Of a DNA stretch of 64,000 bases, positions 8,995 to 23,293 are shown piece after piece; positions within the stretch are counted from its first letter, which is position 1, and each line of letters begins with the position of its first letter. The position numbers and the translations under genes are program-made. Source of the DNA: Anaerococcus murdochii. GTDB lineage: Bacteria; Bacillota; Clostridia; Tissierellales; Peptoniphilaceae. The stretch lies in assembly GCF_019957155.1 (NCBI RefSeq), contig NZ_JAIPME010000002.1:124001-188000 (forward strand). Direction: 5' to 3'. The notes beneath the pieces are model-generated. The model saw only the letters and a list, made by a program, of their open reading frames with translations. It had not been told where the DNA came from and searched no databases.

Positions 8995-9007
8995 CTAAAA
9001 GCTTTTT

Positions 9008-9082
9008 TGGCGCTCAGGGTGGGACTCGAACCCACAACCTACCGGTTAACAGCCGGGTGCTCCACCATTGAGCTACCTAAGC
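9008..9082 (-). tRNA. tRNA-Asn (anticodon GTT)
   Basis: Acceptor GCTTAGG/CCTGAGC, encoded CCA, anticodon loop CTGTTAA. First tRNA of the run after the 5S gene. Confidence 0.96.
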
Positions 9083-9099
9083 ATAAAGCTAGATAGAAT

Positions 9100-9121
9100 A
9101 ATTCTAGGAAAACCTAGAATT
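9100..9121 (-). other. Perfect hairpin between rrn terminator and tRNA-Asn
   Basis: AATTCTAGG and CCTAGAATT form a 9-bp stem with an AAAA/TTTT loop. There is no T-run after it, so it is more likely a processing or pause structure than a terminator. Confidence 0.5.
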
Positions 9122-9159
9122 TATCATAAATCTTAATTTAATTATTATTTTTAACTTTT

Positions 9160-9189
9160 TTCAAACCTAATCGTAAAAACGATTAGGCT
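9160..9189 (-). terminator. Terminator after the rRNA genes
   Basis: CCTAATCG and CGATTAGG flank a 6-nt loop, with a short T-rich tract following on the minus strand. The T-run is interrupted, so partial readthrough into the tRNA run is possible; no clear separate promoter for tRNA-Asn is visible. Confidence 0.65.
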
Positions 9190-9202
9190 AGAAATAGTTA
9201 TT

Positions 9203-9256
9203 TGGCGACTTCCTACCGTAATACAAGGTTTCCCGACCTCTACTATCTCGTAGAGG
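9203..9256 (-). pseudogene. Degenerate 3' fragment of 5S rRNA with hairpin
   Basis: On the minus strand the last 35 nt (TCGGGAAACC through GTAGGAAGTCGCCA) align with the 3' end of the complete 5S gene just upstream (TCGGGCAACC through GTAGGAAATCGCCA). Before it lies a perfect 7-bp hairpin CCTCTAC/GTAGAGG at 9237-9256. No other part of 5S is present. Confidence 0.7.
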
Positions 9257-9276
9257 CTTTAGAGAAGTCTTTTTAT

Positions 9277-9391
9277 TTGGCGATTTCCTACTCTACCACA
9301 CGGTTGCCCGAGCAGTACCATCGGCGTTATAAGGCTTAACTTCTGTGTTCGGTATGGAAACAGGTGTATCCCTTATGCAATCATCACCATA
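9277..9391 (-). rRNA. rrf: 5S ribosomal RNA
   Basis: About 115 nt. The minus strand contains the conserved CATACCGAACACAGAAGTTAAG and ends in GTAGGAAATCGCC complementary to the start. Ends are estimated within a few bases. Confidence 0.94.
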
Positions 9392-9441
9392 TAGTAACCT
9401 TTAAAAACTTTTTGTAATAGCAAACAATATTTCCAGTCAAG

Positions 9442-12508
<3,067 letters not shown>

Positions 12509-12582
12509 CTTGACTGGAAATATTGTTTGCTATTTAGTTTTTATTGGTTCATTGCATTTTTAAAACTTGTTTTAAAAATGCT

Positions 12583-12658
12583 TGGTGGAGATAAAGAGAT
12601 TCGAACTCTTGACCCCCTGCGTGCAAGGCAGGTGCTCTCCCAGCTGAGCTATATCCCC
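12583..12658 (-). tRNA. tRNA-Ala (anticodon TGC) in the 16S-23S spacer
   Basis: Acceptor GGGGATA/TATCTCC with encoded CCA and anticodon loop TTGCACG. Location in the rRNA spacer is typical. Confidence 0.97.
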
Positions 12659-12708
12659 ATGTTTTATATTGTTGTTTTAATAATTCGTTCTTTTTTAGAA
12701 CCAAATTA

Positions 12709-14486
<1,778 letters not shown>

Positions 14487-14551
14487 ATTTGTTTGAAATG
14501 CTTTTGCATTTCTGGTTCAGTGTCTGGCACTTTTCGTGTGCTGACTCTAAT

Positions 14552-14580
14552 ATAGTACCACACGTTTTTTATCTTGTCAA
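14552..14580 (-). promoter_or_regulatory. Promoter of the rRNA operon
   Basis: TTGACA and TACTAT on the minus strand, separated by 17 nt, with AT-rich A-tracts directly upstream as in rRNA UP elements. Confidence 0.85.
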
Positions 14581-14705
14581 GGATTTTTATCATTTTTTTA
14601 TGATTTTTTTCACTTTGAACAAGTTTCTCTCTTGCCGACATTTAATACTATAACATCCAAAAAGTTCTTTGTCAAATATTTTTTTAAAAAATTTCATTAT
14701 AAATT

Positions 14706-14729
14706 AAAAAAGCCCATTTTCTGGGCTTT
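14706..14729 (-). terminator. Terminator of the pheS-to-TPR operon
   Basis: AAAGCCCA and TGGGCTTT pair around a 5-nt loop, followed by a T-run on the minus strand. It begins next to the TPR stop codon. Confidence 0.88.
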
Positions 14730-15830
14730 TTATAATTTGTAGTGTGTTTTTATGATTTGAAGGTTTTCTTTTATCTCTTCTGTTAGGTCATCATAAGTTA
14801 GGAGTTCTTCTATATCTTCTTTGGCCTTTTCCTTATTTCCCAAAACAAGATTTATTTGTATCTTGTTGTAGGTCATCCTTGGGTCTTGTGGATATTTTTT
14901 AAGTCCTTGTCCTATGATTCCTAAGGCTTCTATTTCTTTTTTATTTAAATACAAGCTTATGGCATAGTCGTTGTATAGCTCCCTGAAGTCTGCATTTAGG
15001 TCTAGGGAGTTTTCAAAGGCCATTATTGAATTTTCATATTGGCCAAGGTTTTGATAGGCTACTCCTAGATAATAATATGCATCTGCCCTTTTTGTTTTTG
15101 ATAGGAGTTTTGTTAGGGTTCTTACTGCCTGGTCATAATTGCTTTTTCCTATATAATAGAGGGCTTGTTCTATTTCTGCATTATCATCAATAGTCATTAG
15201 CTTATTTCTGATGTCATTTTTGGCCATTTCGTCATCTGTTAGCCTTAAGGCATTATTATAATATGACCTAGCCTTGATGTACTCTCCGAGATTAGCGTAG
15301 ATATTTCCCAGTTCATAATATGAAAGCTTGAAGTTTTCATCATGTTTTAGGATTTCTTGAAGAATTCTTAAAGCTTCTTTTACAAAGGCATTTTGGTACT
15401 CTCCGTCATCTTCATAGGCGATTGGCCAAAGGAGTCTGGCATATAAATAGGCATTGTATTTATTTTCCGCCTCTAAAATATATCCTGCCCTTGCCATTAA
15501 AAGTGCCTTGGTTCTGTCAGTTTCTTCGTAGTTTACTGACTTATTGGCTGTATAATCGCCAAGGTTTTTGAGATATTTCTTTAGAATCTTTTCGTAGTCT
15601 TTCCTATATACAAAATTAGGATCAATGGCTATATTTAATAGCATGGCTTCTAGAATTATTTCTAGATTTATCTCGCTTGCAAAATCTCCAGACTGGATTC
15701 CTTCTTTCATATCTTCCATATATATAGGAAGGGATATCCCTTTGAGGTCCTCGTTTGGACTTTCTTCTTTTAATTCTATATAGGCAAGCCTATCTGTATA
15801 TTTTATAAAGTATCCGTCTAAAATACCCAT
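14730..15830 (-). CDS. Tetratricopeptide-repeat protein of unknown role
   Basis: A 366-residue soluble protein. The start is taken at the ATG in TAATG, overlapping the stop of the upstream membrane gene. From about residue 150 to the end there are TPR-like helical repeats with the usual W/L-G-A-Y-F-A-P spacing (YYELGNIYANLGEYIKARSYY, YYLGVAYQNLGQYENSIMAFE). The N-terminal third (about 1-140) is acidic and unlike known families. Such proteins scaffold complexes; no partner can be named, but coupling to the membrane protein suggests they act together. Last gene of the phe operon. Confidence 0.82.
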   Translation of the reverse strand: MGILDGYFIKYTDRLAYIELKEESPNEDLKGISLPIYMEDMKEGIQSGDFASEINLEIILEAMLLNIAIDPNFVYRKDYEKILKKYLKNLGDYTANKSVNYEETDRTKALLMARAGYILEAENKYNAYLYARLLWPIAYEDDGEYQNAFVKEALRILQEILKHDENFKLSYYELGNIYANLGEYIKARSYYNNALRLTDDEMAKNDIRNKLMTIDDNAEIEQALYYIGKSNYDQAVRTLTKLLSKTKRADAYYYLGVAYQNLGQYENSIMAFENSLDLNADFRELYNDYAISLYLNKKEIEALGIIGQGLKKYPQDPRMTYNKIQINLVLGNKEKAKEDIEELLTYDDLTEEIKENLQIIKTHYKL

Positions 15831-16531
15831 TAGCACCACCCCATGAACTTTCTTTGTCTGTAGGAGTGTTCATTTAAGTGTTTGAACAAGATTCCCCTAA
15901 AGATCATGAAGCCTGTGTGGATTGCACCAATTATGAGGCAGGCAATAATTTTATCTATCCCCATTGGTTGGCCGATAGAAAATCTCATGCTTAGGCAAAA
16001 TTCAATGCCAATAAATATTAGGCTGTAAAGGCCGTAGTGGAGAATGTTGTTTTTTACAAAATTTACTGATTCAACTATTGCATTTACCCCACTTCTACCA
16101 TTTAGGTAAATTTGCTCATATATTGATGATAAGAGGATTTGGATAATGATTGTTACCACAATCCTCGCCCTTGCCGGGAAGTTCACCATAAGGAGGTTTA
16201 CAAACATTTCTAATAAATAGACCCAAAACATTGTTTCTATCATAGGGCCAAAGAAATTTCCCACAGCATTTTCTAAAGAAGACTTACCAGTATTTCCGAA
16301 TTTTACAACTGATACAAGGCTTTGGACTACAAAGCAGGATATGATTACTCCTATGAAGTAGTTTACAATTCCGCCTATAGTCCCGCCTACGACACCAAAA
16401 TTAAATTGGTTATTTTCAAAAATTGTATTTATTAAGATAAAAATGAAGACCATATAAGACTTGTTAATCTTTTTTATAGTTTCCTTAAAAGCTATTTTAG
16501 ATACTACTAAAAAGTCTTTAATTTTATTCAT
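15830..16531 (-). CDS. Integral membrane protein of unknown function
   Basis: A 233-residue protein with about five or six hydrophobic segments, at roughly 28-40, 48-75, 96-118, 122-140, 163-180 and 192-212. A basic N-terminus (MNKIKDFLVVSKIAFKETIKK) precedes the first. I do not recognise a family. The start follows argS directly and its stop overlaps the TPR gene start (TAATG). It may have entered this operon as a pair with the TPR protein. Confidence 0.75.
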   Translation of the reverse strand: MNKIKDFLVVSKIAFKETIKKINKSYMVFIFILINTIFENNQFNFGVVGGTIGGIVNYFIGVIISCFVVQSLVSVVKFGNTGKSSLENAVGNFFGPMIETMFWVYLLEMFVNLLMVNFPARARIVVTIIIQILLSSIYEQIYLNGRSGVNAIVESVNFVKNNILHYGLYSLIFIGIEFCLSMRFSIGQPMGIDKIIACLIIGAIHTGFMIFRGILFKHLNEHSYRQRKFMGWC

Positions 16532-18229
16532 TTACATCTTCTCCACAGTTCTAATTCCAAGTAGGCCTAGGGCTGTTTTGATTACTATTGCTGTTACATA
16601 GGCTAGGGCTAGTCTTTCTTCCTTTAATTTTTCGTCTTCTACCATGATTTTTGATGAGTTGTAGAATTTATTAAAGCTCTTAGCTATGTCTGTTAAGTGT
16701 CTTGTGATAAGTGATGGTTCGTATTTTTCCTTCGCTTTTACAACCACATCTTCAAAGCCAGCTAGTTTTTTAACTAAGGTAAACTCTTCATCGCTTGTGA
16801 TTTTTTCAATATCAAGTGATTTGATTTCGTCAATACCAGCCTTTCTTAGGACGGATTTTGCCCTTGCATAGGTGTATTGAACGTAAGGTCCTGTTTCACC
16901 ATCAAAGTTTAATACCTCATCCCAGTCGAAAACATAGTCCTTAATCCTGTTGTTGTATAATTCTTGGAATTTAACAGCTCCAATACCTACTATTCTTGAA
17001 ACTTCATCGATATTTTCAACCGCATCATCACGATTTTCCATGATTTCACGTGTCTTATCTATAGCTTTATTTAGTACATCCTCTAAGAATACAACTTGGC
17101 CCTTTCTTGTTGATAGGGTTTGGTCTTTTAGACTTACCATACCAAAGGAGATGTGTTTGCATCCCTTATAAAGGTCATATCCCATTAGTTCAAGGATTCT
17201 CCAAAGTTGTTGGAAGTGTAAGTTTTGTTGAGTGGCTACAACGTAGAGGTTTTCATCAAAGTTGTATTCTTTTTTTCTGTTGATGGCTGTTGCAATATCT
17301 CTTGTTATATAAGCAGATGAGCCATTTGACTTGATTATTATTGATGGTGGAAGATCAAACTCTGAAAGATCTATAATTTGTGCCCCATCAGATTCTACAA
17401 GGAGGTTTTTCTCCTTTAGTTCTTCTAAAATCGCTGGCATATATTCTGAATAACAAGCCTCGCCCTTGTAGTTATCAAATTCTATATCAAGGAGTTTATA
17501 AACCCTATCAAATTCATTGAAGGAAATTTCCTTAAACCAAGACCAAAGTCTAGTAGCTTCTTCTTCGCCTTCTTCGAGGTTTTTAAATTCTTGACGGGCT
17601 ACTTCCATCATTTCTTCGTTTTCGCTAGCCTCTGTATTATACCTAACGTAGAGGTTTAAAAGTTCTTGAATTGGGTTGGCATTTAATTTATCGTCATCTC
17701 CCCAAAGCTTATAGGCTGCAATCATGGTTCCAAATTGGGTGCCGTAATCACCTATATAGTTGGTTGCTATGGTATTATAACCCAAAAATTCGTGGATATT
17801 TCTAAGAGCATCGCCGATTACAGTTGACCTGATGTGGCCAATGTGGAATGGCTTTGCAATATTTACTGAAGAAAATTCTACAATTGCAGTCTTTCCCTTA
17901 CCCATGTCAGATTTTCCGAAGTTTTCTTTTTTCTCTATGATTGTGTTTATAACTTGGTTTTCGAATTTTTTCCTATCTAAGAAAAAGTTTATATAAGGGC
18001 CAACGTTTTTAACCTCAGCAAAATCTTCAAAATCTAAGGCACCAACAAGTTCTGTCGCTATTTGGGCTGGATTTTTCCTTAAAGTTTTTGCAAGTTGGAA
18101 ACAAGGGAAGGAATAATCTCCCATGTCTTCTTGAGGTGGAATTTCTATTAATTGGTAAATCTCATCTTTAGATAGGCCTAATTCTTTGCCTTCTAATTTT
18201 TCAGCAATAATTTCTTTGTAATCTTTCAT
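16532..18229 (-). CDS. argS: Arginyl-tRNA synthetase
   Basis: Class I synthetase charging tRNA-Arg; 565 residues, normal length. The N-terminal Add-1 domain recognises the tRNA D-loop. The HIGH signature appears as FHIGHIRS at about 128-135 and the KMSKS-like loop as STRKGQVV; ArgRS often has a reduced KMSKS. The DALR anticodon-binding domain ends in LGLLGIRTVEKM, the typical C-terminus. AGGAGG lies before the ATG. It sits between mutS2 and two uncharacterised genes. Confidence 0.97.
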   Translation of the reverse strand: MKDYKEIIAEKLEGKELGLSKDEIYQLIEIPPQEDMGDYSFPCFQLAKTLRKNPAQIATELVGALDFEDFAEVKNVGPYINFFLDRKKFENQVINTIIEKKENFGKSDMGKGKTAIVEFSSVNIAKPFHIGHIRSTVIGDALRNIHEFLGYNTIATNYIGDYGTQFGTMIAAYKLWGDDDKLNANPIQELLNLYVRYNTEASENEEMMEVARQEFKNLEEGEEEATRLWSWFKEISFNEFDRVYKLLDIEFDNYKGEACYSEYMPAILEELKEKNLLVESDGAQIIDLSEFDLPPSIIIKSNGSSAYITRDIATAINRKKEYNFDENLYVVATQQNLHFQQLWRILELMGYDLYKGCKHISFGMVSLKDQTLSTRKGQVVFLEDVLNKAIDKTREIMENRDDAVENIDEVSRIVGIGAVKFQELYNNRIKDYVFDWDEVLNFDGETGPYVQYTYARAKSVLRKAGIDEIKSLDIEKITSDEEFTLVKKLAGFEDVVVKAKEKYEPSLITRHLTDIAKSFNKFYNSSKIMVEDEKLKEERLALAYVTAIVIKTALGLLGIRTVEKM

Positions 18230-18238
18230 TTTTCCTCC

Positions 18239-20584
18239 TTAGGCAAATTTGACAATTGTAACGCCGTAACCGCCTTCTTCGTCATCTCCAAACCTATAAG
18301 ATTTTATTCTCTTATCTGTTTTTAAATTTTCACTTACACCCTTAATGAGGGCTCCTGTACCCTTTCCATGGATGATTTTCGCCTGGTCAAGCCCAGCAAG
18401 CATGGCATCATCAAGGTATTTATCAAGGTTTCTCATGGCTTCGTCATATCTTTGCCCTCTTAAGTCTAAGCTTGCAGAAATATTCATAGCCTTTTTAACA
18501 CTATACACCTTCTTGATGTTTTTCTCAGTTTGGTTTTCGCCTTCAATCTTCTTGACGTTCTTGATATTTGAGTCCATCTTAAGGATTCCCATCTGAACTT
18601 TGATATTACCCTTAGCATCTGGTGCCTCAATAACTTCTGCCTTTTCATTTAAGCCTGATATTATAACCATATCTCCGATTTTTAACTCTTCTGGAGCATC
18701 CTTTGATCTTTTTTGGCCGAACTTGTCTTCTTCCCTTTCTATATAGGAATCCTTGTATTTGTTCCTAATTTTGTTTAGGGACCTATCAATGTCGCTAGTG
18801 TTTGCATTTTTAGACCTTTTGGCCTCTTTGAGCATGGCTTGACTTTCCTTGTTGGCCTTATCAAGGATTTGATTAGCCTTTTCTTCAGCCTGCTTGATGA
18901 TTTCTTCTTTGATTTCGTCTATTTCTTTAGACTTATTTCTAAGTTTATCTTTGATGGACTGGATTTCTCGCCTATAGGCTTCAATTTCCTTATTTTTCGC
19001 TTCCATCTGGTACTTATCGTCTTCAATTTGCTCTAAGATTTTATTGAAGTTTTTTGTATCCTCACCAATCAGGCTTTTTGCTTTACTTAATATTTCATCT
19101 GAAAGTCCAAGTCTTTTTGAAATTTCAAAGGCATTTGACTTTCCAGGTGTTCCTATCTCTAGCTTGTAGGTTGGAGAAAGGGTGTTGACGTTAAATTCAA
19201 CTGAAGCATTCATCACCTTGTCATTTTCCATGGCGTAATATTTGAGTTCGCTATAATGGGTTGTGGCAAAGGTCATAACTTCTTTTTCTGTTAGATGGGA
19301 AAGAATTGAAATCGCAAGGGCCGCTCCCTCGATTGGGTCAGTTCCAGATCCAATTTCATCAAGTAAAACCAAGGAATTGTCTGTCACTTTTTCTAATATG
19401 TCTACAATATTGGTTAGGGATGCAGAAAATGTTGAAAGACTCATTTCAATTGACTGCTTATCACCTATATCTAAAAATACATCATCAAAAACATTTACTG
19501 TAGATCCCTCTTCTGCCGGAATAAAAAGGGCTGTTTGGGCCATCAAAGTAATTAAACCAACAGTTTTTAGGGAAACTGTCTTACCCCCTGTGTTTGGTCC
19601 TGTGATAATTAAGGTAGTATAATCTCCACCAATGGCAACATCTATCGGCACAACCTTGCCTGGTAGAAGTGGATGGATTGCGCCCTTAATATTTATAATT
19701 TTTTGATCATTGAGCTTTGGCAAAGAATAGTCGTTTTCAAGGCCAAATTTTGCCTTGGCTTGGAGAAAATCTATCCTTGAGATTATTTTTTGGTTTTCCA
19801 AAATCTCTACATCGAATTTTTCAGCAAACCTTGATAGCCTATCAAGAATTCTTCTAATTTCCGCTTCTTCTTTTAATTCTAAATCCTTGTATTGATTGTT
19901 AAGCTCAACTATGGCTGATGGTTCGATAAATAGGGTATTGCCTGAAGCCGACTTGTCGTGGACAATGCCGTTAATTACTGAACGCTTGTTGGTTTTTATC
20001 GGAACAACATACCTGCCGTCTCTTACAGAAACAACCTTGTCTTGGAGGGCATCCTCGTATTTTGAAGAAGTTACATAGGAATTTAGTTTATTTTTAATTT
20101 CCTCTTCCTTGCGTCTTAGGCTCCTTCTTATTGACAAAAGCTCTCTTGAAGCATTGTCTGCAATTTCTTCCTCATTTAAAATCGATCTGTCTATTTCATC
20201 CTTGAGAAATTCATTGGTTGAAACCCTATCAAAAAGGTCTGAAATATAAGGGTCTTCGATATTTTTGCTATATTCTTTTAAATATTCTGAAACTCTCAAA
20301 AGGCTTAAAATTTTCAAAAGGTCAACTGGGTCGAGAATCCCATTTCTCTTGATATAGCCAACTATTTCTGTAAAATCATAAAGGCCAAAAATGTCAATAT
20401 TCCCATTTCTGGCAATTACCTTTGCCATGGCACCAGTTTTTTCAAGCTCATCTTCTAGATAATCCATATCTGTGGATGGTCTTAAATCTAAGATTTGTTT
20501 TTTGACCAGGCCTGAGCGTGCCATTGCCGAAAGCTTTTCTAATATTTTTTCGTATTCTAAAACTTCTAGGCTTTTTGCCTGCAT
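18239..20584 (-). CDS. mutS2: Endonuclease MutS2
   Basis: MutS-like ATPase with a nuclease domain; family members suppress homologous recombination and, in Bacillus subtilis, act on collided ribosomes. The 781 residues show the core/lever region, the ABC-type ATPase with Walker A GPNTGGKTVS, Walker B LVLLDEIGSGTDP, a long coiled coil at about 510-620 and a C-terminal Smr nuclease domain with LDLRGQRYDEAM and HGKGTGAL. Overlaps the upstream U32 gene by one base. Confidence 0.96.
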   Translation of the reverse strand: MQAKSLEVLEYEKILEKLSAMARSGLVKKQILDLRPSTDMDYLEDELEKTGAMAKVIARNGNIDIFGLYDFTEIVGYIKRNGILDPVDLLKILSLLRVSEYLKEYSKNIEDPYISDLFDRVSTNEFLKDEIDRSILNEEEIADNASRELLSIRRSLRRKEEEIKNKLNSYVTSSKYEDALQDKVVSVRDGRYVVPIKTNKRSVINGIVHDKSASGNTLFIEPSAIVELNNQYKDLELKEEAEIRRILDRLSRFAEKFDVEILENQKIISRIDFLQAKAKFGLENDYSLPKLNDQKIINIKGAIHPLLPGKVVPIDVAIGGDYTTLIITGPNTGGKTVSLKTVGLITLMAQTALFIPAEEGSTVNVFDDVFLDIGDKQSIEMSLSTFSASLTNIVDILEKVTDNSLVLLDEIGSGTDPIEGAALAISILSHLTEKEVMTFATTHYSELKYYAMENDKVMNASVEFNVNTLSPTYKLEIGTPGKSNAFEISKRLGLSDEILSKAKSLIGEDTKNFNKILEQIEDDKYQMEAKNKEIEAYRREIQSIKDKLRNKSKEIDEIKEEIIKQAEEKANQILDKANKESQAMLKEAKRSKNANTSDIDRSLNKIRNKYKDSYIEREEDKFGQKRSKDAPEELKIGDMVIISGLNEKAEVIEAPDAKGNIKVQMGILKMDSNIKNVKKIEGENQTEKNIKKVYSVKKAMNISASLDLRGQRYDEAMRNLDKYLDDAMLAGLDQAKIIHGKGTGALIKGVSENLKTDKRIKSYRFGDDEEGGYGVTIVKFA

Positions 20585-22794
20585 TAAATAACTCCTCTTT
20601 CGTAATTTAGCTTGTCTTTATAAGATTTATTTTGATAGACCCTTAAGTCCTCATCAGAAAAAACTGAAATTAATCTTGAAAGACCGCCATCAAATAAGTT
20701 CTCATCAAATCCCGCAGGATTAAATGGATATATTTTTGTGAGCAAATCCCTTCTTACAAGTTTCATCCTATCTCCATTAATAGATACAAATTCGCTATCC
20801 CTAAATTTGCAAGTCTCACAGCCCCTTAGACCACATTTTTTTATGGTTGAAAATGGGCAATGTACCATATTCATTAGTTCAATTCTGCCAAAAGATAAGG
20901 CTTCCACTTGGTATCTTTGGGCATTTTTATTTATATTTGTAAGGGTATTTTCAACTGAAGACTCGATTTTTTCTGCAAAATCCGAATAAAAATCAAAGGC
21001 ATAGGAATTTATAACGTTTAAATACCTGCCAATCCTTATTTTTATGCCCGCTTCTTTGAAATCCTCAATAAAATCCAAATCCCTGTAATTATTAAAAATC
21101 ACACCCTCGATGGAATTAGCCATTATATATGAAATCAAGTCATCAATTTCATAGTCCATATGACTGTCAAGATTTAAATACAAAGAAAAATCCTTATATT
21201 TTGGGTCGTATGATTTTATGTAGACCTTATCAAATTCTTTAAGAAGACTTGGATTTATATCCTTTGTCATAAGTTCAATATTTTTTTCAGGATTTTTCGT
21301 GCTTGGGTCTTCAAGTTTTGGTTTTACTATTTTTATCGCTTGTCTTTTGTATTTTCCTGCAATTTTTTCTTTTAAAAGTTCAATCGCATCTCGCCTTAAT
21401 TGATTTATGTCTTTTTTTCTTAGGAAAATTCCTTGATCTATTTTGATTTCAATATCAAGAGCTTTAAAGATTTCATCCTTGAACCTATCAAGATTATCTC
21501 TGATGCTTGCTTCATCCAGAGAAATATTTTGAGCAGACTCAATTTGATTTTCGCCGAAGGCAACAACTTCCAAATCTCTATAAGATATTTTAAGTCGAGG
21601 TTTTTGGCCAAGTTTTCCTTCAAAATAAAGGCTAACCGGCAAATTTTGATACGACTTAAGTCCCTCTTCCAGATCATCTTTGATATTTTCTGCATTTAGC
21701 ATTAAAATATCAGAATTTAACTTGGCATCCTTGTACTTATCAAGGAAAATTACCTGACCTTTCTTGTAATCTTCTGTCAAAGTCAGAGGTAATTTCTTAT
21801 CCCTATCTGTTGTAACTTGGAGATTATCTCCCTTGTGAAGGTCTGAATTAGCAATAAAAGCTTTTTTGTTTTTTATTAAGTCAACAATTCCTACAGACCT
21901 GTGCTTAATATCCCCTTCTTTAAGGATATAGTCACGTCTTTGGTCGAAAATGAAACCTTTTGTATAACCCCTGTTTGAAATATCTCTTAGTTTTTCGCTA
22001 TCATAATACTTGCCATTTACCTTTTTCTTATAGGCTAGGACTGAGTTATAGACATATTCAGGACTCTTCATCCTGCCTTCGATTTTAAGGCAATCAATAC
22101 CGAGCTCCAACAAGGAGTCGAGATTGTCAATGACATTTAGGTCTTTCATATTTAGGTAATAATCATCGCCGTAAACTTTTCCATTATTTATAAGTTGATA
22201 TTTTTGCCTGCAAGGTCCAGCGCACCTGCCCCTGTTGGCAGACCTCTGTCCAAAGTAGGAACTCATAAGGCATTCGCCCGAATAGGAAACGCAAAGTGAC
22301 CCATGGACAAAAACTTCCTTTTCACAAGGAAGTTTGGCTATTTTTCTGATTTCTTCTATTGGTGTCTCACGGGCAATTACAATTCTTTTAAAACCCAAAT
22401 CCATTAGAGCCTTGGCTCCGTGATAGTCTCTTACTGCCATTTGAGTTGAAGCGTGAAAATCAAGACCTGGCATTTGGTCCTTGATAATCGAATAAAAACC
22501 AATATCCTGGATCAAAATCCCATCAACTCCATATTGATAGAGTTTTTCTATATAGGAAATAGCCTTATCAATTTCAGAATCTTTGATAAGGGTGTTCATG
22601 GTTATGAAAACTTTCCTATCGAAATAATGGATATAGTCTATGACTTCTTCAATATTATCTATGGTGAAATTTTCCGCATAGGCTCTAGCGCCGAAATCGT
22701 CAAGGGCCAGATAGAAAGCATCTGCCCCTGCTGCGATTCCTGCATAAAGCATATCCATATTGCCAACAGGTGCAAGGATTTCAGTATTAATCAT
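20584..22794 (-). CDS. U32 family peptidase / RNA hydroxylase-type protein
   Basis: A large member (736 residues) of the U32 'collagenase-like' family. The signature HGSLCVSYSGECLMSSYFG is followed by a cysteine cluster GRCAGPCRQKY, and a second Cys cluster KKCGLRGCETCKF lies near the end. In studied relatives (RlhA, TrhP) such proteins are Fe-S enzymes that hydroxylate 23S rRNA or tRNA, and that role is more likely than proteolysis; it is inference. The ATG overlaps the end of zapA; a TTG one codon upstream is also possible. Confidence 0.88.
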   Translation of the reverse strand: MINTEILAPVGNMDMLYAGIAAGADAFYLALDDFGARAYAENFTIDNIEEVIDYIHYFDRKVFITMNTLIKDSEIDKAISYIEKLYQYGVDGILIQDIGFYSIIKDQMPGLDFHASTQMAVRDYHGAKALMDLGFKRIVIARETPIEEIRKIAKLPCEKEVFVHGSLCVSYSGECLMSSYFGQRSANRGRCAGPCRQKYQLINNGKVYGDDYYLNMKDLNVIDNLDSLLELGIDCLKIEGRMKSPEYVYNSVLAYKKKVNGKYYDSEKLRDISNRGYTKGFIFDQRRDYILKEGDIKHRSVGIVDLIKNKKAFIANSDLHKGDNLQVTTDRDKKLPLTLTEDYKKGQVIFLDKYKDAKLNSDILMLNAENIKDDLEEGLKSYQNLPVSLYFEGKLGQKPRLKISYRDLEVVAFGENQIESAQNISLDEASIRDNLDRFKDEIFKALDIEIKIDQGIFLRKKDINQLRRDAIELLKEKIAGKYKRQAIKIVKPKLEDPSTKNPEKNIELMTKDINPSLLKEFDKVYIKSYDPKYKDFSLYLNLDSHMDYEIDDLISYIMANSIEGVIFNNYRDLDFIEDFKEAGIKIRIGRYLNVINSYAFDFYSDFAEKIESSVENTLTNINKNAQRYQVEALSFGRIELMNMVHCPFSTIKKCGLRGCETCKFRDSEFVSINGDRMKLVRRDLLTKIYPFNPAGFDENLFDGGLSRLISVFSDEDLRVYQNKSYKDKLNYERGVI

Positions 22795-23284
22795 CAATTT
22801 TTCCCTTCAAAATTTCATTTTCCTTGGTAAGGTCCATGGCTTGTTTTTGGAGGGCCTTGATTTTTTCCCTTAATTTGTCAGCATCATTTTCTGCCTTGGT
22901 TAGGTTTATTATCTCTGCGTCCTTTTCTTGGAGGAGGATTTTTAAATCTTTTAGTTCTTCTTTTTTCTCCTCAAGATCGGTCTTGTAGGTTCCGTATTCG
23001 TTTTTAAAGGTTTCTAGTTCATCTTTTAAGGCTGGAAAATTTTCTATAGCCTCTTTATTTTCCTCGTAATATTGCCTAAAGGATTCCTTATCCTTAAAAT
23101 ATTCATCAGCTATATTAAGACTAGCCAAAATAAGCTGCCTATCAAAAGTGAGCTTATCAGATTTTACATCTTTAATCTTGCCGTCAACATAAGCTGCTAT
23201 TTTTTCTATACTCTCTTTTGATTCTTTGGTTACAAGAGGATATTTTACACCGTCAATTTTAACTTCAAGTCTAAGTTCGCTCAC
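22787..23284 (-). CDS. zapA: Cell division protein ZapA
   Basis: Promotes FtsZ bundling at the division ring. In 165 residues the first 90 form the ZapA domain (LRLEVKIDGVKYPLVTKES-type start, YVDGKIKDVK, LASLNIADEYF), and residues 85-165 are a long coiled coil (heptads of E, L and K). Longer than ZapA of Bacillus because of that tail. It lies between pheT and the U32 gene, the usual neighbourhood in clostridia. Confidence 0.92.
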   Translation of the reverse strand: MSELRLEVKIDGVKYPLVTKESKESIEKIAAYVDGKIKDVKSDKLTFDRQLILASLNIADEYFKDKESFRQYYEENKEAIENFPALKDELETFKNEYGTYKTDLEEKKEELKDLKILLQEKDAEIINLTKAENDADKLREKIKALQKQAMDLTKENEILKGKIDD

Positions 23285-23293
23285 TTTTTTCTC

